Shown: piece after piece, positions 8,431 to 16,667 of the stretch | Numbering within the stretch: the stretch's first letter is position 1 | Layout: each line of letters opens with the position of its first letter | Assembly (NCBI RefSeq): GCF_904426505.1 | Contig: NZ_CAJGBN010000006.1 | Coordinates: 1-64,000, forward strand | Length of the DNA: 64,000 nt | Reading direction: 5' to 3' | Source: Rubrivivax sp. A210 | GTDB lineage: Bacteria; Pseudomonadota; Gammaproteobacteria; Burkholderiales; Burkholderiaceae_C | Notes under the pieces: generated by a model | What the model was told of the DNA's origin: nothing | Databases searched by the model: none | What the model saw: the letters and a program-made list of their open reading frames with translations, nothing else | Translations under genes and position numbers: made by a program

Positions 8431-9330
8431 ATGGCCGCAACCCCGCCGCGGCGCCCGCGCCGCGTGGGCCTGCTTGTCGCGGCGCTGCTGGCTCTGGCCC
8501 TGCTGGGCGGCTGCTCGCCGCAGGCCCTGCTGGTGCGCGGCGTGGCCGACCAACTGGCCGGCCAGGGCAGCGAGGCCGAGGACGACCTCGATCTGGCGCG
8601 CGAATCCAGCGCCTTCTACCTCAAGCTCTCGGAATCGGTGCTGCGCCGCACGCCCGGCCATCTGGGCCTGGCCGAATCGGTGGCCGGCGGCTTCACGCAG
8701 TATGCCTACGCCTTCGTCGAGGCCGAAGCCGAACGCACCGAGGCCAGCGACGCCCGCGCCGCGCAAAGGCTGCGCCAGCGCGCGGCCAAGCTCTATGCGC
8801 GCGGCCACCGCCACGCGATGAACGCGCTGGAGGCGCAGCATCCGGGCTTCGCCGCGGCGCTGGCCCAGGCCGACCCGACGCTGCGCCTGCGCGACGACGA
8901 GGTCGGCGTCGCCTACTGGGCGGCGGCATCCTGGGGCGGCTTGATCGCGCTGTCGAAAGACCGGCCCGACCGGGTGGCCGACCTGCCCCAGGCCATCGCC
9001 CTGGCACGCCTGGCCTGGGAGCGAAAGCCGGACCACGGCGATGGTGCGCTGGCCTCGCTGATGGGCAGCTTCGAGATGGCCCGCCCCGGCGGCACGCCGC
9101 AGCAGGCCGCGGCCTATTTCGACAGCGCCATCGCCGCCGCCGGCGGGCGCAGCGCCGGGCCTTTCGTGGCCAAGGCCGAAGCCCTGGCCCTGCCGGCCGG
9201 CGACCGCCCGGCCTTCGAAGCCCTCCTGCGCCAGGCCCTGGCCGCTGCCGGCACGCGCGGCGACCTCGCCAACGAAGTGATGCGCCAACGCGCGCAGTGG
9301 CTGCTGGCCACGGCCGACGACCGCTTTTGA
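8431..9330 (+). CDS. TRAP-associated TPR lipoprotein TatT
   Basis: This encodes 299 residues from the ATG at 8431, which has GGTGAGAG upstream. A lipoprotein signal ends in LLGGC with the lipidated Cys at residue 28. The mature protein is helical and Ala-rich with TPR-like pairs, matching the TatT (TRAP transporter TatT component) family, whose members form a trimeric periplasmic TPR partner of a TRAP receptor. The family motif region around YAYAFVEAEAE and YWAAASWGGLIALSKD is visible. It is the first gene of a three-gene TRAP operon, 13 bp from the receptor gene. The family assignment is confident; the transported ligand is unknown. Confidence 0.88.
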   Translation: MAATPPRRPRRVGLLVAALLALALLGGCSPQALLVRGVADQLAGQGSEAEDDLDLARESSAFYLKLSESVLRRTPGHLGLAESVAGGFTQYAYAFVEAEAERTEASDARAAQRLRQRAAKLYARGHRHAMNALEAQHPGFAAALAQADPTLRLRDDEVGVAYWAAASWGGLIALSKDRPDRVADLPQAIALARLAWERKPDHGDGALASLMGSFEMARPGGTPQQAAAYFDSAIAAAGGRSAGPFVAKAEALALPAGDRPAFEALLRQALAAAGTRGDLANEVMRQRAQWLLATADDRF

Positions 9331-9343
9331 AACCATCCCCTCC

Positions 9344-10387
9344 ATGAACATCGCCCGCCGCCTTCTGTCCGCTGCTCTGACCACCGCCCTGCCCGCTGCC
9401 CTGATCGCGCTCACCCTGCCCCTGACGGCGCCGGCCTGGGCCGCGCCGGGCTCGCTGCGCATCGGCAGTCTGGTGCCCAAGAACTCGCTCTACCACCAGC
9501 AGCTGCTGGAAATGGGCGAGGCCTGGCGCAAGGCCCAGGGCGAAGGCGCGAAGTTCGTTGTCTTCACCGACGGCAGCCAGGGCGGCGAGGCCGAGTTGGC
9601 GCGGCGCATGCGCATCGGCCAGCTGCAGGGCGCCCTGCTGTCGGTGGTGGGCCTGCGCGAGATCGATCCCGCCATCAGCGCGCTGCAAAACCTGCCGCTG
9701 CTGTTCAAGAGCTGGGAAGAGGTGGACTACGTGCGCGAGAAGATGCGCCCGGCGATGGAGAAGAAGTTTCTCGACAAGGGATTCGTCGTGCTGGGCTGGG
9801 GCGATGCCGGCTGGGTGCGCTTCTTCTCCAAGGCGCCGGCCTTCCGCCCCGACGACTACAAGGGCATGAAGTTCTTCGCCTGGGGCAGCGAGGCCGAGCA
9901 GCAGGCCATCATGAAGAGCCTGGGCTACACGCCGGTGCCGCTGGAAACCGCCGACATCCTGCCCTCGATCCAGACCGGCATGATCAACGTCGTGCCGTCG
10001 ACGCCCTACTTCGCGCTCGCCACCCAGGTCTACAACACGGCACCTCACATGCTGGAGATCAACTGGGCGCCCATCGTCGGCGCCATGGTGGTCACCAGGA
10101 AGGCCTGGGACGAGATGGCGCCGGCCGCCCAGCAGGCGCTGCGCACGGCCGGCGAGAAGGCCGGCGTCGAGATGCGCGGCAAGGCGCGCCGCGAAGTGGA
10201 CGAAGCGGTGGACGCGATGAAGAAGCGCGGCCTCGTGGTCAACCGGCCCTCGCCCGAGCAGTTGCGCGAATGGAACGAGCTTGCCGACAAGCTCTACCCC
10301 CGCATCCGCGGCACCATGGTTCCGGCCGAGACCTTCGACGAGGTCTTCGCCCACCTCAAGGCCTACCGCGCCGGCAAGGGCAGGTAG
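9344..10387 (+). CDS. dctP: TRAP transporter solute receptor, DctP/TatS type
   Basis: This encodes 347 residues with a clear signal peptide (cleavage near APAWAAPG). The mature protein starts LRIGSLVPKNSLYHQQLLEMGEAW, the usual first strand-helix of DctP-like receptors, and later shows LNPL-type hinge regions and a C-terminal helix ending in FDEVFAHLKAYR. It binds the ligand in the periplasm and delivers it to the DctQM permease encoded downstream, with the TatT partner encoded upstream. In characterised systems TatT-linked receptors bind lipophilic or carboxylate ligands; which one applies here cannot be read from the sequence. Confidence 0.9.
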   Translation: MNIARRLLSAALTTALPAALIALTLPLTAPAWAAPGSLRIGSLVPKNSLYHQQLLEMGEAWRKAQGEGAKFVVFTDGSQGGEAELARRMRIGQLQGALLSVVGLREIDPAISALQNLPLLFKSWEEVDYVREKMRPAMEKKFLDKGFVVLGWGDAGWVRFFSKAPAFRPDDYKGMKFFAWGSEAEQQAIMKSLGYTPVPLETADILPSIQTGMINVVPSTPYFALATQVYNTAPHMLEINWAPIVGAMVVTRKAWDEMAPAAQQALRTAGEKAGVEMRGKARREVDEAVDAMKKRGLVVNRPSPEQLREWNELADKLYPRIRGTMVPAETFDEVFAHLKAYRAGKGR

Positions 10388-10390
10388 TCC

Positions 10391-12295
10391 TTGGACGCCC
10401 CTTTGGCCGGCCCCATGCTTCCCTCGACGGCGGCCTCAACGGCTGCTTTCGCCGCGCCCGCCACGGCCCCCCGCTGGCGGCAGGCAGCGCGCTTCGACGA
10501 TGCGCTCGCGGCCCTGGCGCTGGGCCTGATGATGCTGATCCCGCTGGCCGAGATTGCGATGCGGCCTCTGCTGGGCCGCGGCGTCGAGAACGCCTCGGTG
10601 CTGGTGCAGCATCTGGGCCTGCTGCTGGCCATGTTCGGCGCCGTGGCGGCCGAGCGCAACGGCCACCTGACGACGCTGGGCAGCAGCCTGGACAAGCTGT
10701 TCGGCCCCGGCCTGCAGGCCGGCATCAAGGCCATCGCCCAGGGCAGCGCGGCCCTCGTCAGCGGCGTGCTGGCGGTGGCCAGCGCGCGCTTCGTGGCCAG
10801 CGAGATGGAGGCTGGCCAGGGCCTGGCCTATGGCCTGCCGGTGTGGTGGGTACAGGCGGCCATGCCGCTGGGCTTTGCGCTGCTGGGGCTCAGGCTGGGC
10901 TCGCGCTGCGCCAGCGCCGCCTGGGCCCGCACGGCCTGGGCGCTGGCCCTGCCGGTGGCCGGCGCCGCCGCGGCCTGGCGGCTGGACGGCGCGGCGCTGC
11001 CGCTGCTGCCGGCTGGCGCCGCGCTGCTGCTGATGCTGCTGGCCGGCGCGCCCATCTTCGCCGTGCTGGGCGGCCTGGCGCTGGCGCTGTTTGCCTCCGA
11101 CGCGCTGCCGCTGGCTTCCATCGCGCTGTCGCACTACCAGATCACCGTCAACCCCTCGCTGCCGGCCCTGCCGCTGTTCACGCTGGCCGGCCTGGTGTTC
11201 GCGCGCACCGGGGCCGCCCAGCGCCTGAGCCAGCTCTTCCTGGCGCTGTTTGGCGGCGCCGTGCGCGGCACCGTGCTGGCGGCGGCGGTGCTGTGCTCCA
11301 TCTTCACCGCCTTCACCGGCGGCAGCGGCGTCACCATCCTGGCCCTGGGCGGCCTGCTGCTGCCGCTGCTGCGGCGCGCCGGCTATCCGGAGCAGCGCGG
11401 CATCGGCCTGGTCACCAGCGCCAGCGCCCTGGGCGTGCTGCTGGCGCCCTCGGTGCCGCTGATCATGGTGGCGGTGATCGCCCGCGTGCCGATCAAGGAC
11501 ATGTTCCTCGCCGGCCTGCTGCCGGCGGCCGTGATGGTGGCCTGCCTGCTGCTCGTCGGCGGCTACCTGCGCAACGGCCGCGCCGACCCGGCCGGCCCGG
11601 TTGCGGCACCGCCGGCCCGAGCCGACCTGGGCCGCGCCCGCGCCGCGGCCTGGGCCGCCAAGTGGGAAATCCTGGCGCCGTTGGTGGCCATTGGCTCGCT
11701 GGTGGGCGGCTTCGCCACACCCACCGAATCGGCCGCGCTGACCGCCGCCTATGCCATTGCCACCCAGGCCTTCGCCCACCGCGAACTGGGCTGGCGCGCC
11801 CTGGGCCGCTGCCTGGTCGAATGCGCCCAGGTCATCGGCGGCGTGATGCTGATCCTGGGCATGGCGCTGGCGCTCACCAACTACCTCGTCGACGCCGGCA
11901 TCCCCGACGCGGCCATCGAATGGACCCGCGGCGTCGTGCCCAACCGATTTGTCTTCCTGCTCGGCCTGTGCGTCTTCCTGTGCGTGGCCGCCGCGTTGAT
12001 GGAAATCTTCGCGGCCATCGTCGTGCTCGTGCCGCTGCTGCTGCCGGTGGCGCGCAGCTACGGCATGGACCCGGTGCACTTCGGCATCGTCTTCCTCGCC
12101 GCGATGGAATTGGGCTTTCTGTGCCCGCCAGCGGGCATGAACATCTACTTCGCCTCAGCCATGTTCGGCAAGCCCATGCGCTATGTGGCCGCCGCCGTGT
12201 TGCCTGCTGTGGCGGCCATCTTCATCGGCACGCTGCTGATTGCCGTGGTGCCGATGTTGGCCACCGGCCTGCCAACCTGGCTGGCGGGGGCGTAG
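10391..12295 (+). CDS. dctM: Fused TRAP permease DctQM
   Basis: This encodes about 634 residues. Start options are the TTG at 10391, three bases after the dctP stop with GGCAGG upstream, or the ATG at 10415; I list the first. The N-terminal third is a DctQ-type domain with four membrane segments (ALALGLMMLIPLAEIAMRP, ERNGHLT region). The remainder is a DctM domain of about 12 segments with typical loops (FTGGSGVTILALGGL, TPTESAALTAAYA, LGFLCPPAGMNIYFA). Fusion of Q and M is known in the family. It catalyses sodium-driven uptake of the ligand captured by the receptor encoded just upstream. Confidence 0.92.
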   Translation: MDAPLAGPMLPSTAASTAAFAAPATAPRWRQAARFDDALAALALGLMMLIPLAEIAMRPLLGRGVENASVLVQHLGLLLAMFGAVAAERNGHLTTLGSSLDKLFGPGLQAGIKAIAQGSAALVSGVLAVASARFVASEMEAGQGLAYGLPVWWVQAAMPLGFALLGLRLGSRCASAAWARTAWALALPVAGAAAAWRLDGAALPLLPAGAALLLMLLAGAPIFAVLGGLALALFASDALPLASIALSHYQITVNPSLPALPLFTLAGLVFARTGAAQRLSQLFLALFGGAVRGTVLAAAVLCSIFTAFTGGSGVTILALGGLLLPLLRRAGYPEQRGIGLVTSASALGVLLAPSVPLIMVAVIARVPIKDMFLAGLLPAAVMVACLLLVGGYLRNGRADPAGPVAAPPARADLGRARAAAWAAKWEILAPLVAIGSLVGGFATPTESAALTAAYAIATQAFAHRELGWRALGRCLVECAQVIGGVMLILGMALALTNYLVDAGIPDAAIEWTRGVVPNRFVFLLGLCVFLCVAAALMEIFAAIVVLVPLLLPVARSYGMDPVHFGIVFLAAMELGFLCPPAGMNIYFASAMFGKPMRYVAAAVLPAVAAIFIGTLLIAVVPMLATGLPTWLAGA

Positions 12296-12315
12296 CAGCC
12301 CCGGGCGCGTCCGCT

Positions 12316-12482
12316 CGGAGCGCGCAGTCGAGGTCGCGCTGCAACTGTTCCGCAAGGGCTCAGCCGACTTCGCTGACTGCCTTCATGTCGCGTTGGCCAC
12401 CCAAGCCGGCGAGCAACCGCTGCGGACATTCGACAAGGGAACGGCCAAGGTCAGCGGCGCTCAACTGCTGGTCAAGGCATGA
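12316..12482 (+). pseudogene. PIN-domain (VapC-like) toxin remnant
   Basis: The translation contains ALQLFRKGSADFADCLHVALA and ends TFDKGTAKVSGAQLL, which resembles the C-terminal third of PIN-domain ribonucleases: a helix, the acidic DFAD motif, then the TFD strand. The N-terminal two thirds with the first catalytic Asp are missing, and the sequence upstream is the end of the TRAP permease. No antitoxin gene is adjacent. It is best read as a decayed toxin-antitoxin locus at the boundary of an acquired segment. Confidence 0.6.
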
Positions 12483-12588
12483 GGCAGCGACGAACATCGG
12501 CCGCGCCCGTTTCATCGGCCACCGTCAGCATCGAAGCCAGCCATGGCTCTACTTGGCTCAGAGGATCTTTGCCGGGGATTCTCGGCCA

Positions 12589-12594
12589 TAGAAT
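12589..12594 (+). promoter_or_regulatory. Candidate -10 box for the toxin gene
   Basis: TAGAAT matches the TATAAT consensus at five of six positions and lies in a locally AT-rich stretch 33 bases before the GTG start. No good -35 box is visible at the right distance, so this is tentative. Confidence 0.3.
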
Positions 12595-12626
12595 GAAAAT
12601 ATCCTCCACGGCACCAGGAGACGCTC

Positions 12627-13559
12627 GTGACCCAACTCGGTGAGGCGGTCAAGGCCGCCGGGATCAGCACGCTTTCGAGGAAGTGTCCGTTCGACGAGGC
12701 GGAACCGCCGGATGATCCTCGTCCGGAGGACGAGGAGTTCGCCTGGGACGACAGCGTCACGATGGCAGCAGCACAGGACAATAGCGCCAGCAAGTTGGGC
12801 AACAACTTGGAGGGCGGATCACCAGGTAGCGACGGCAGTTGGAATGTGCTTGGCGGGGATCCGCCGCGGTACAAGGCCCCTCAGGTCGATACAAAACGTG
12901 ACCCCTCCAAGCCCAAGGTCGAGGTCGATGGCGTTGACTATCCCTTCACCGTAGCGGCCCATCACATCATTCCCGGCAATGCGTCTCTGTACGAAAGCCA
13001 ACTCTTCAAGAGCTACATGAAGAAGGGTGGAAAGATGCAGGTAACTCAGCCAAAGAAGAAGACCTTCACTGTCTCCCGCAACATCGGCTACAACATCAAT
13101 GGGAGCCACAACGGTGTATGGCTGCCTGGCAGTTATGCCATACGCACCGGCGTTCATCCGAGCAAGTCCACATGGAGTGTCTTGATCGAAACCCCAGGCC
13201 ATGTGGAATGGTGCTACCGCTATATCGCCGCCGTCACGAAGAGCACCGGTTCCCAATTCCATGACACGCACGTCCACTACAGCAACAACGTGCTGAAGCT
13301 GCTGAACAAGATGTCTTTGCTGCTAATGAAGCACCAGACGCAGTGCGACGACTGCCAGGGCAAGGATCAGTCGCCTCCGCCTTACATTGTCAAGAATCGG
13401 CTGTATCGACTTTCGGCTCACCTGCGAGGCAAGCTGCGCCTCTCGCCGCGCTACTGGGCTCGTCGTGACCCCTGGATGGCCTCCGACCAAGTGTTTACCG
13501 ATATCATGGGCAATCCAAAATCAAAGGCCGCCTTTTTCAGGGCCTATAACAAGCCCTAA
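12627..13559 (+). CDS. AHH-domain nuclease toxin
   Basis: This encodes 310 residues from a GTG start, supported by AGGAGA seven bases upstream. There is no signal peptide, PAAR, RHS or other delivery domain. The N-terminal 100 residues are acidic and probably disordered. The C-terminal half shows the AHH motif (VAAHHIIPGNAS, His112-His113), the NGVWLPGSYA segment and a downstream VHYSNNVLKLL helix, typical of the AHH branch of HNH/Endo VII nucleases used as polymorphic toxins. A CDDC pair follows. GC content is clearly lower than in neighbouring genes, suggesting horizontal transfer. The next gene encodes the probable immunity protein. Confidence 0.82.
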   Translation: MTQLGEAVKAAGISTLSRKCPFDEAEPPDDPRPEDEEFAWDDSVTMAAAQDNSASKLGNNLEGGSPGSDGSWNVLGGDPPRYKAPQVDTKRDPSKPKVEVDGVDYPFTVAAHHIIPGNASLYESQLFKSYMKKGGKMQVTQPKKKTFTVSRNIGYNINGSHNGVWLPGSYAIRTGVHPSKSTWSVLIETPGHVEWCYRYIAAVTKSTGSQFHDTHVHYSNNVLKLLNKMSLLLMKHQTQCDDCQGKDQSPPPYIVKNRLYRLSAHLRGKLRLSPRYWARRDPWMASDQVFTDIMGNPKSKAAFFRAYNKP

Positions 13560-13569
13560 TGGGATCGAA

Positions 13570-14148
13570 ATGTCCAAGTCCAAGCCCGCGCCAAGCAAAT
13601 ACAGCGTGATGACCTGCGAGGGCGTTCATCCTGCCACTTCCGTCTCGCTTCTCAGCGAATGGAACGGTCCACCATGGATGACGGGTTCACGAATTGACCT
13701 CGATGTCCCCGACCCGGTGCTGTTCGAACTCAATCCACGCTATCCCGGCAAGTTGTGTCCGATGTACGAATCGACGATCGTCCTTATGAGCGATGCGCTG
13801 ATTGCGGTGCTGCATGCAGCGGGTGTCTCAAACCTCGAATGCTTTCCGGCGCGAATTCGCGACCGCACCCGTTCGGACGCCATCGAGAACTACAAGGCGG
13901 TCAATGTGGTCGGATTGGTGGACTGCGCCGACATGAGCAAGTCGGAGTACGACCCTCCCGAAGACGACGACGGCATCCCGATGATGTTCGACAGTCTTTG
14001 CATCGACGATGCGAAGGCTGGCGGTGCGCTGCTATTTCGCCTATATGAGGCACCCAGTGCCATCGTCGTCCACGAGCTGGTGAGAAATGCCATAGAGCAG
14101 CAGATCACAGGCATGACGTTTTACGAACAAGGGGAGTGGTCGGGTTGA
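13570..14148 (+). CDS. Imm11/DUF1629-type immunity protein
   Basis: This encodes 192 residues from the ATG at 13570, ten bases after the toxin stop. The segment ENYKAVNVVGLVDCADMSKSEY matches the signature of the Imm11 (MXAN_0049, DUF1629) family, in which Tyr-x-Ala-x-Asn-Val is followed by a D-C/A-x-D motif. The C-terminus (LLFRLYEAPSAIVVHELVRNAI) is the typical closing helix. These proteins are found downstream of AHH toxins and neutralise them; the pairing and close spacing support that role. It is cytoplasmic and has no signal. GC is low, as in the toxin. Confidence 0.8.
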   Translation: MSKSKPAPSKYSVMTCEGVHPATSVSLLSEWNGPPWMTGSRIDLDVPDPVLFELNPRYPGKLCPMYESTIVLMSDALIAVLHAAGVSNLECFPARIRDRTRSDAIENYKAVNVVGLVDCADMSKSEYDPPEDDDGIPMMFDSLCIDDAKAGGALLFRLYEAPSAIVVHELVRNAIEQQITGMTFYEQGEWSG

Positions 14149-14259
14149 AGTCGCAGTGAGCCGACCCGATAAAACTCAAGTCCAGGACGACACGGTCATT
14201 GAGGATGAGGTGGGTCCGCGAACAGGGTCTGCGCCCTTCAGTCCGAGGTGAGGCCCCCA

Positions 14260-15273
14260 TCATTCGACAGCCGAAGACTCGTTCTCTGTGTGCCGGGCAG
14301 GCTCCGTGGTGCGGAGGATCTCGTTCAGAACGGAAGTGGCGTAAGTTCCGGCGGACAAGGAGAACTTGAGCACCAGTTGATTGGCTTGCAGCCATTCCCA
14401 AGACATGTCCACTGGGCTCGCCACCAGGGCGCGGCGAGCCTGATCCAGACCGGCATGTTCCATGCCGTTGCACAAGGTGGAGTGACGTTCAGCTACACCG
14501 TTTTCCAGGGCCTGCGCTTGATCGGTGGTGGTCACGCGGCCCCGACCCCAGAGCGGTCCGGTAGGCTGGCCCGCCTCGTCCATCACGTCACCGGGCAGGG
14601 TCTTGCCCCAGAGTCCCTGCTGGATGCGCAGCGCCAGCACTTCATTGAAGACGAAGGAGCGCACCGCCGACAGGTAGATGCCCTTCTTCTTCGGGTTGCG
14701 GACGCGGATTTCGCGAGCCAGCATGGCCAGGCCCTGCGTCACGTTGCCGCCGTCGTGGCCGAAACGCTGAGCGCCGAAGTAGTTGGGCACGCCATGTGAC
14801 GCAACGGCTTTCAGATTGGCCTCAATGGCATCGCGATCGCCGGTCACGTCACGCAGCACAATGCGGAATCGGTTGCCCTGCAGATCACCGGGGCGCAGCT
14901 TCTTTACGTGGCGGCTCTGGCTCAGGACATTGAATTCCGGGTGCTGAAGCTGGGTCAGATCGGGTGCCTCGCCCTTGGGCAGGTAGATGCTGAACCACTG
15001 ACGGGTGATGGCATAGCGGTCCTTGAGGCCTGCATAGCCCACGTCTCTGTCCTGCACGTTGGCGGCCTCGGCCAGTTGCTGGGCGACGAAGGCTGTGTTG
15101 GCACCGTTCTTTTCGATGTCCAGCCAGATGTGTTCGCCTTCCCCGGAGGGTGGCTGCAGCGGCAACTCGGCCACGACGAAATCCTCGTTGAGGAGTTTCA
15201 GGGTGGCCCTGGCGCCGCTGGCCGGATAAGCGTTGGGCCACTGCGGCAAGGCCGTGTATTGAGCGTCATTCAT
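14260..15273 (-). CDS. truD: tRNA pseudouridine(13) synthase TruD
   Basis: This encodes 337 residues starting at the ATG at 15273 (MNDAQYTALPQWP). It converts U13 to pseudouridine in tRNA-Glu. The catalytic Asp lies in the family motif GYAGLKDRYAITRQWFS, and other TruD hallmarks are present: NEDFVVAELPL at the start, GVPNYFGAQRFGHDGGN, and the TRUD insertion domain with SAVRSFVFNEVLALR. Length is normal for the family. It is a housekeeping gene that probably marks the edge of the acquired toxin segment on its left. No partner gene is obvious. Confidence 0.96.
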   Translation of the reverse strand: MNDAQYTALPQWPNAYPASGARATLKLLNEDFVVAELPLQPPSGEGEHIWLDIEKNGANTAFVAQQLAEAANVQDRDVGYAGLKDRYAITRQWFSIYLPKGEAPDLTQLQHPEFNVLSQSRHVKKLRPGDLQGNRFRIVLRDVTGDRDAIEANLKAVASHGVPNYFGAQRFGHDGGNVTQGLAMLAREIRVRNPKKKGIYLSAVRSFVFNEVLALRIQQGLWGKTLPGDVMDEAGQPTGPLWGRGRVTTTDQAQALENGVAERHSTLCNGMEHAGLDQARRALVASPVDMSWEWLQANQLVLKFSLSAGTYATSVLNEILRTTEPARHTENESSAVE

Positions 15274-15575
15274 GATCGGTCTGATGGCACCAGCTGTATA
15301 TGGGGGTGGGCAGGCTATCCAGCCGACCAGGGACAGCCCAAGCAGTGATTCTCTCCCTACCCGCATGCCTTGACGATCGTCAACAGATGCGACTCCAATG
15401 GGAACCGTTGCGCGCTACGACAGGTGGACCGTCGGCTCGTTGCCGGCCAGGGGAATCACGGCAGGCAGCACCAACAGGCCGTTCAAGTGATTCGACCTCG
15501 TCGCTGCCAACAACACGCCGATCAAGCCGACGTCGAACAAGTCCGTCGATTGAGCGAACCGCCGCGGGCCCGCCA
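15274..15575. other. Gap without a supportable gene
   Basis: About 300 bases separate truD from the next minus-strand gene. I see no convincing reading frame, hairpin with a T-run or repeat. Part of it must hold the truD promoter. Confidence 0.5.
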
Positions 15576-16529
15576 TCAGAACCTTGTCTCGCGCCGAGCC
15601 AGACCCAGGGCGATCAAGCCAACCGTTAGCAGCGCCAGCGGTGTTGGCTCGGGCACGTTGCGCTGCGGGTCCATGTCACTTAAGTTCTCGCTGATCCATC
15701 CGGTAAAGCGCTGGACGTTGACGTAGTAGCCGGGTCCGCTCTCATCACACGAAACGGCAAACCTGAACGAAGCCACGCCGACAATCTTGTTGTTGGCGAG
15801 CAGCGGCCCACCGGCGTCGCCTCGACAGAAGGTTTGGGCGAGCCCGCCCACCGGGATGGTCTCAATGAACGCATCAGGGATCTCGACCCCGATGGGGCCC
15901 TCCGACCCGATGTACTGTGAGATGGAAACCGCGCCAGACCGTCGCACGCCACTGCCCACACCGTTGCCGGTCTCACCGAAGCCGACGTCAGTGACGGCCG
16001 ACCCAGCCGCTGGCGCGGCCGTGTCGATCACCCAATGCGTGACGCCGCTCCACGCGGCGACGTCGGTCCTGTTCAATCCGACCAAGGCGATGTCGAAGGC
16101 GAGGTTGAGGCCATCAACCGTGGCAAATCCGGGATGGGCACGGATCTCGGTCACTTGGGCGGTCATGCCCGCGCCCAGCGAAAACTGCAGGCCATCCGCG
16201 GGTGTCAGATTGAAGACGCACTGCGCCGCTGTCAGAAACACGTTGTCGCTGAGCATCGTGCCCGTGCACGCGTCGTGAGTCGCTGGCGGCATGAGCATGC
16301 CGATGCCAGCGAACTGGCCGCTGATATCGGCAAGGCCCAGGTGGATGGCCCGGGCATCGGTCGCCAGTGCGCATGTCAGCGCGAACAATGTGGCCGACAT
16401 TGCCCCTCTGGCCCGACGCGACAGTTCCGCCGTGCGAACTGGGCGCTTGGACCTGTGGTCAAGGCATCCAGGCGCATGCCCGCGCCTCGACGAAGTGTCT
16501 ACCGACTCGCAGCCCGAAAGCGTATTCAT
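15576..16529 (-). CDS. PEP-CTERM trypsin-fold protein without catalytic His and Ser
   Basis: This encodes 317 residues from the ATG at 16529, with GGGAG eight bases upstream. A long basic n-region precedes the signal core SATLFALTCALATDARA. The trypsin fold is clear: FLTAAQCVFN, FDIALVGL and FCRGDAGGPLL. The His of TAAHC is Gln103 (CAG) and the Ser of GDSGGP is Ala239 (GCC); the Asp146 equivalent remains. It should therefore be proteolytically inactive. The C-terminus is a PEP-CTERM sorting signal (VPEPTPLALL, hydrophobic helix, ARRE), cleaved by an exosortase encoded elsewhere. A binding role like that of pseudo-proteases is possible. Confidence 0.88.
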   Translation of the reverse strand: MNTLSGCESVDTSSRRGHAPGCLDHRSKRPVRTAELSRRARGAMSATLFALTCALATDARAIHLGLADISGQFAGIGMLMPPATHDACTGTMLSDNVFLTAAQCVFNLTPADGLQFSLGAGMTAQVTEIRAHPGFATVDGLNLAFDIALVGLNRTDVAAWSGVTHWVIDTAAPAAGSAVTDVGFGETGNGVGSGVRRSGAVSISQYIGSEGPIGVEIPDAFIETIPVGGLAQTFCRGDAGGPLLANNKIVGVASFRFAVSCDESGPGYYVNVQRFTGWISENLSDMDPQRNVPEPTPLALLTVGLIALGLARRETRF

Positions 16530-16667
16530 TGCAGTCTCCCGATCCCCAAAGCCTTGACTTCCTGATGTTGGCTCCCCTCTCGATCGAAGGAGCCTCCTCA
16601 AAGGGCGGCGCGGTTCATGCCGGGAGGCCGAACCCGCGCAGCGACAATGGCGGGCTGGCGGGCCGGT

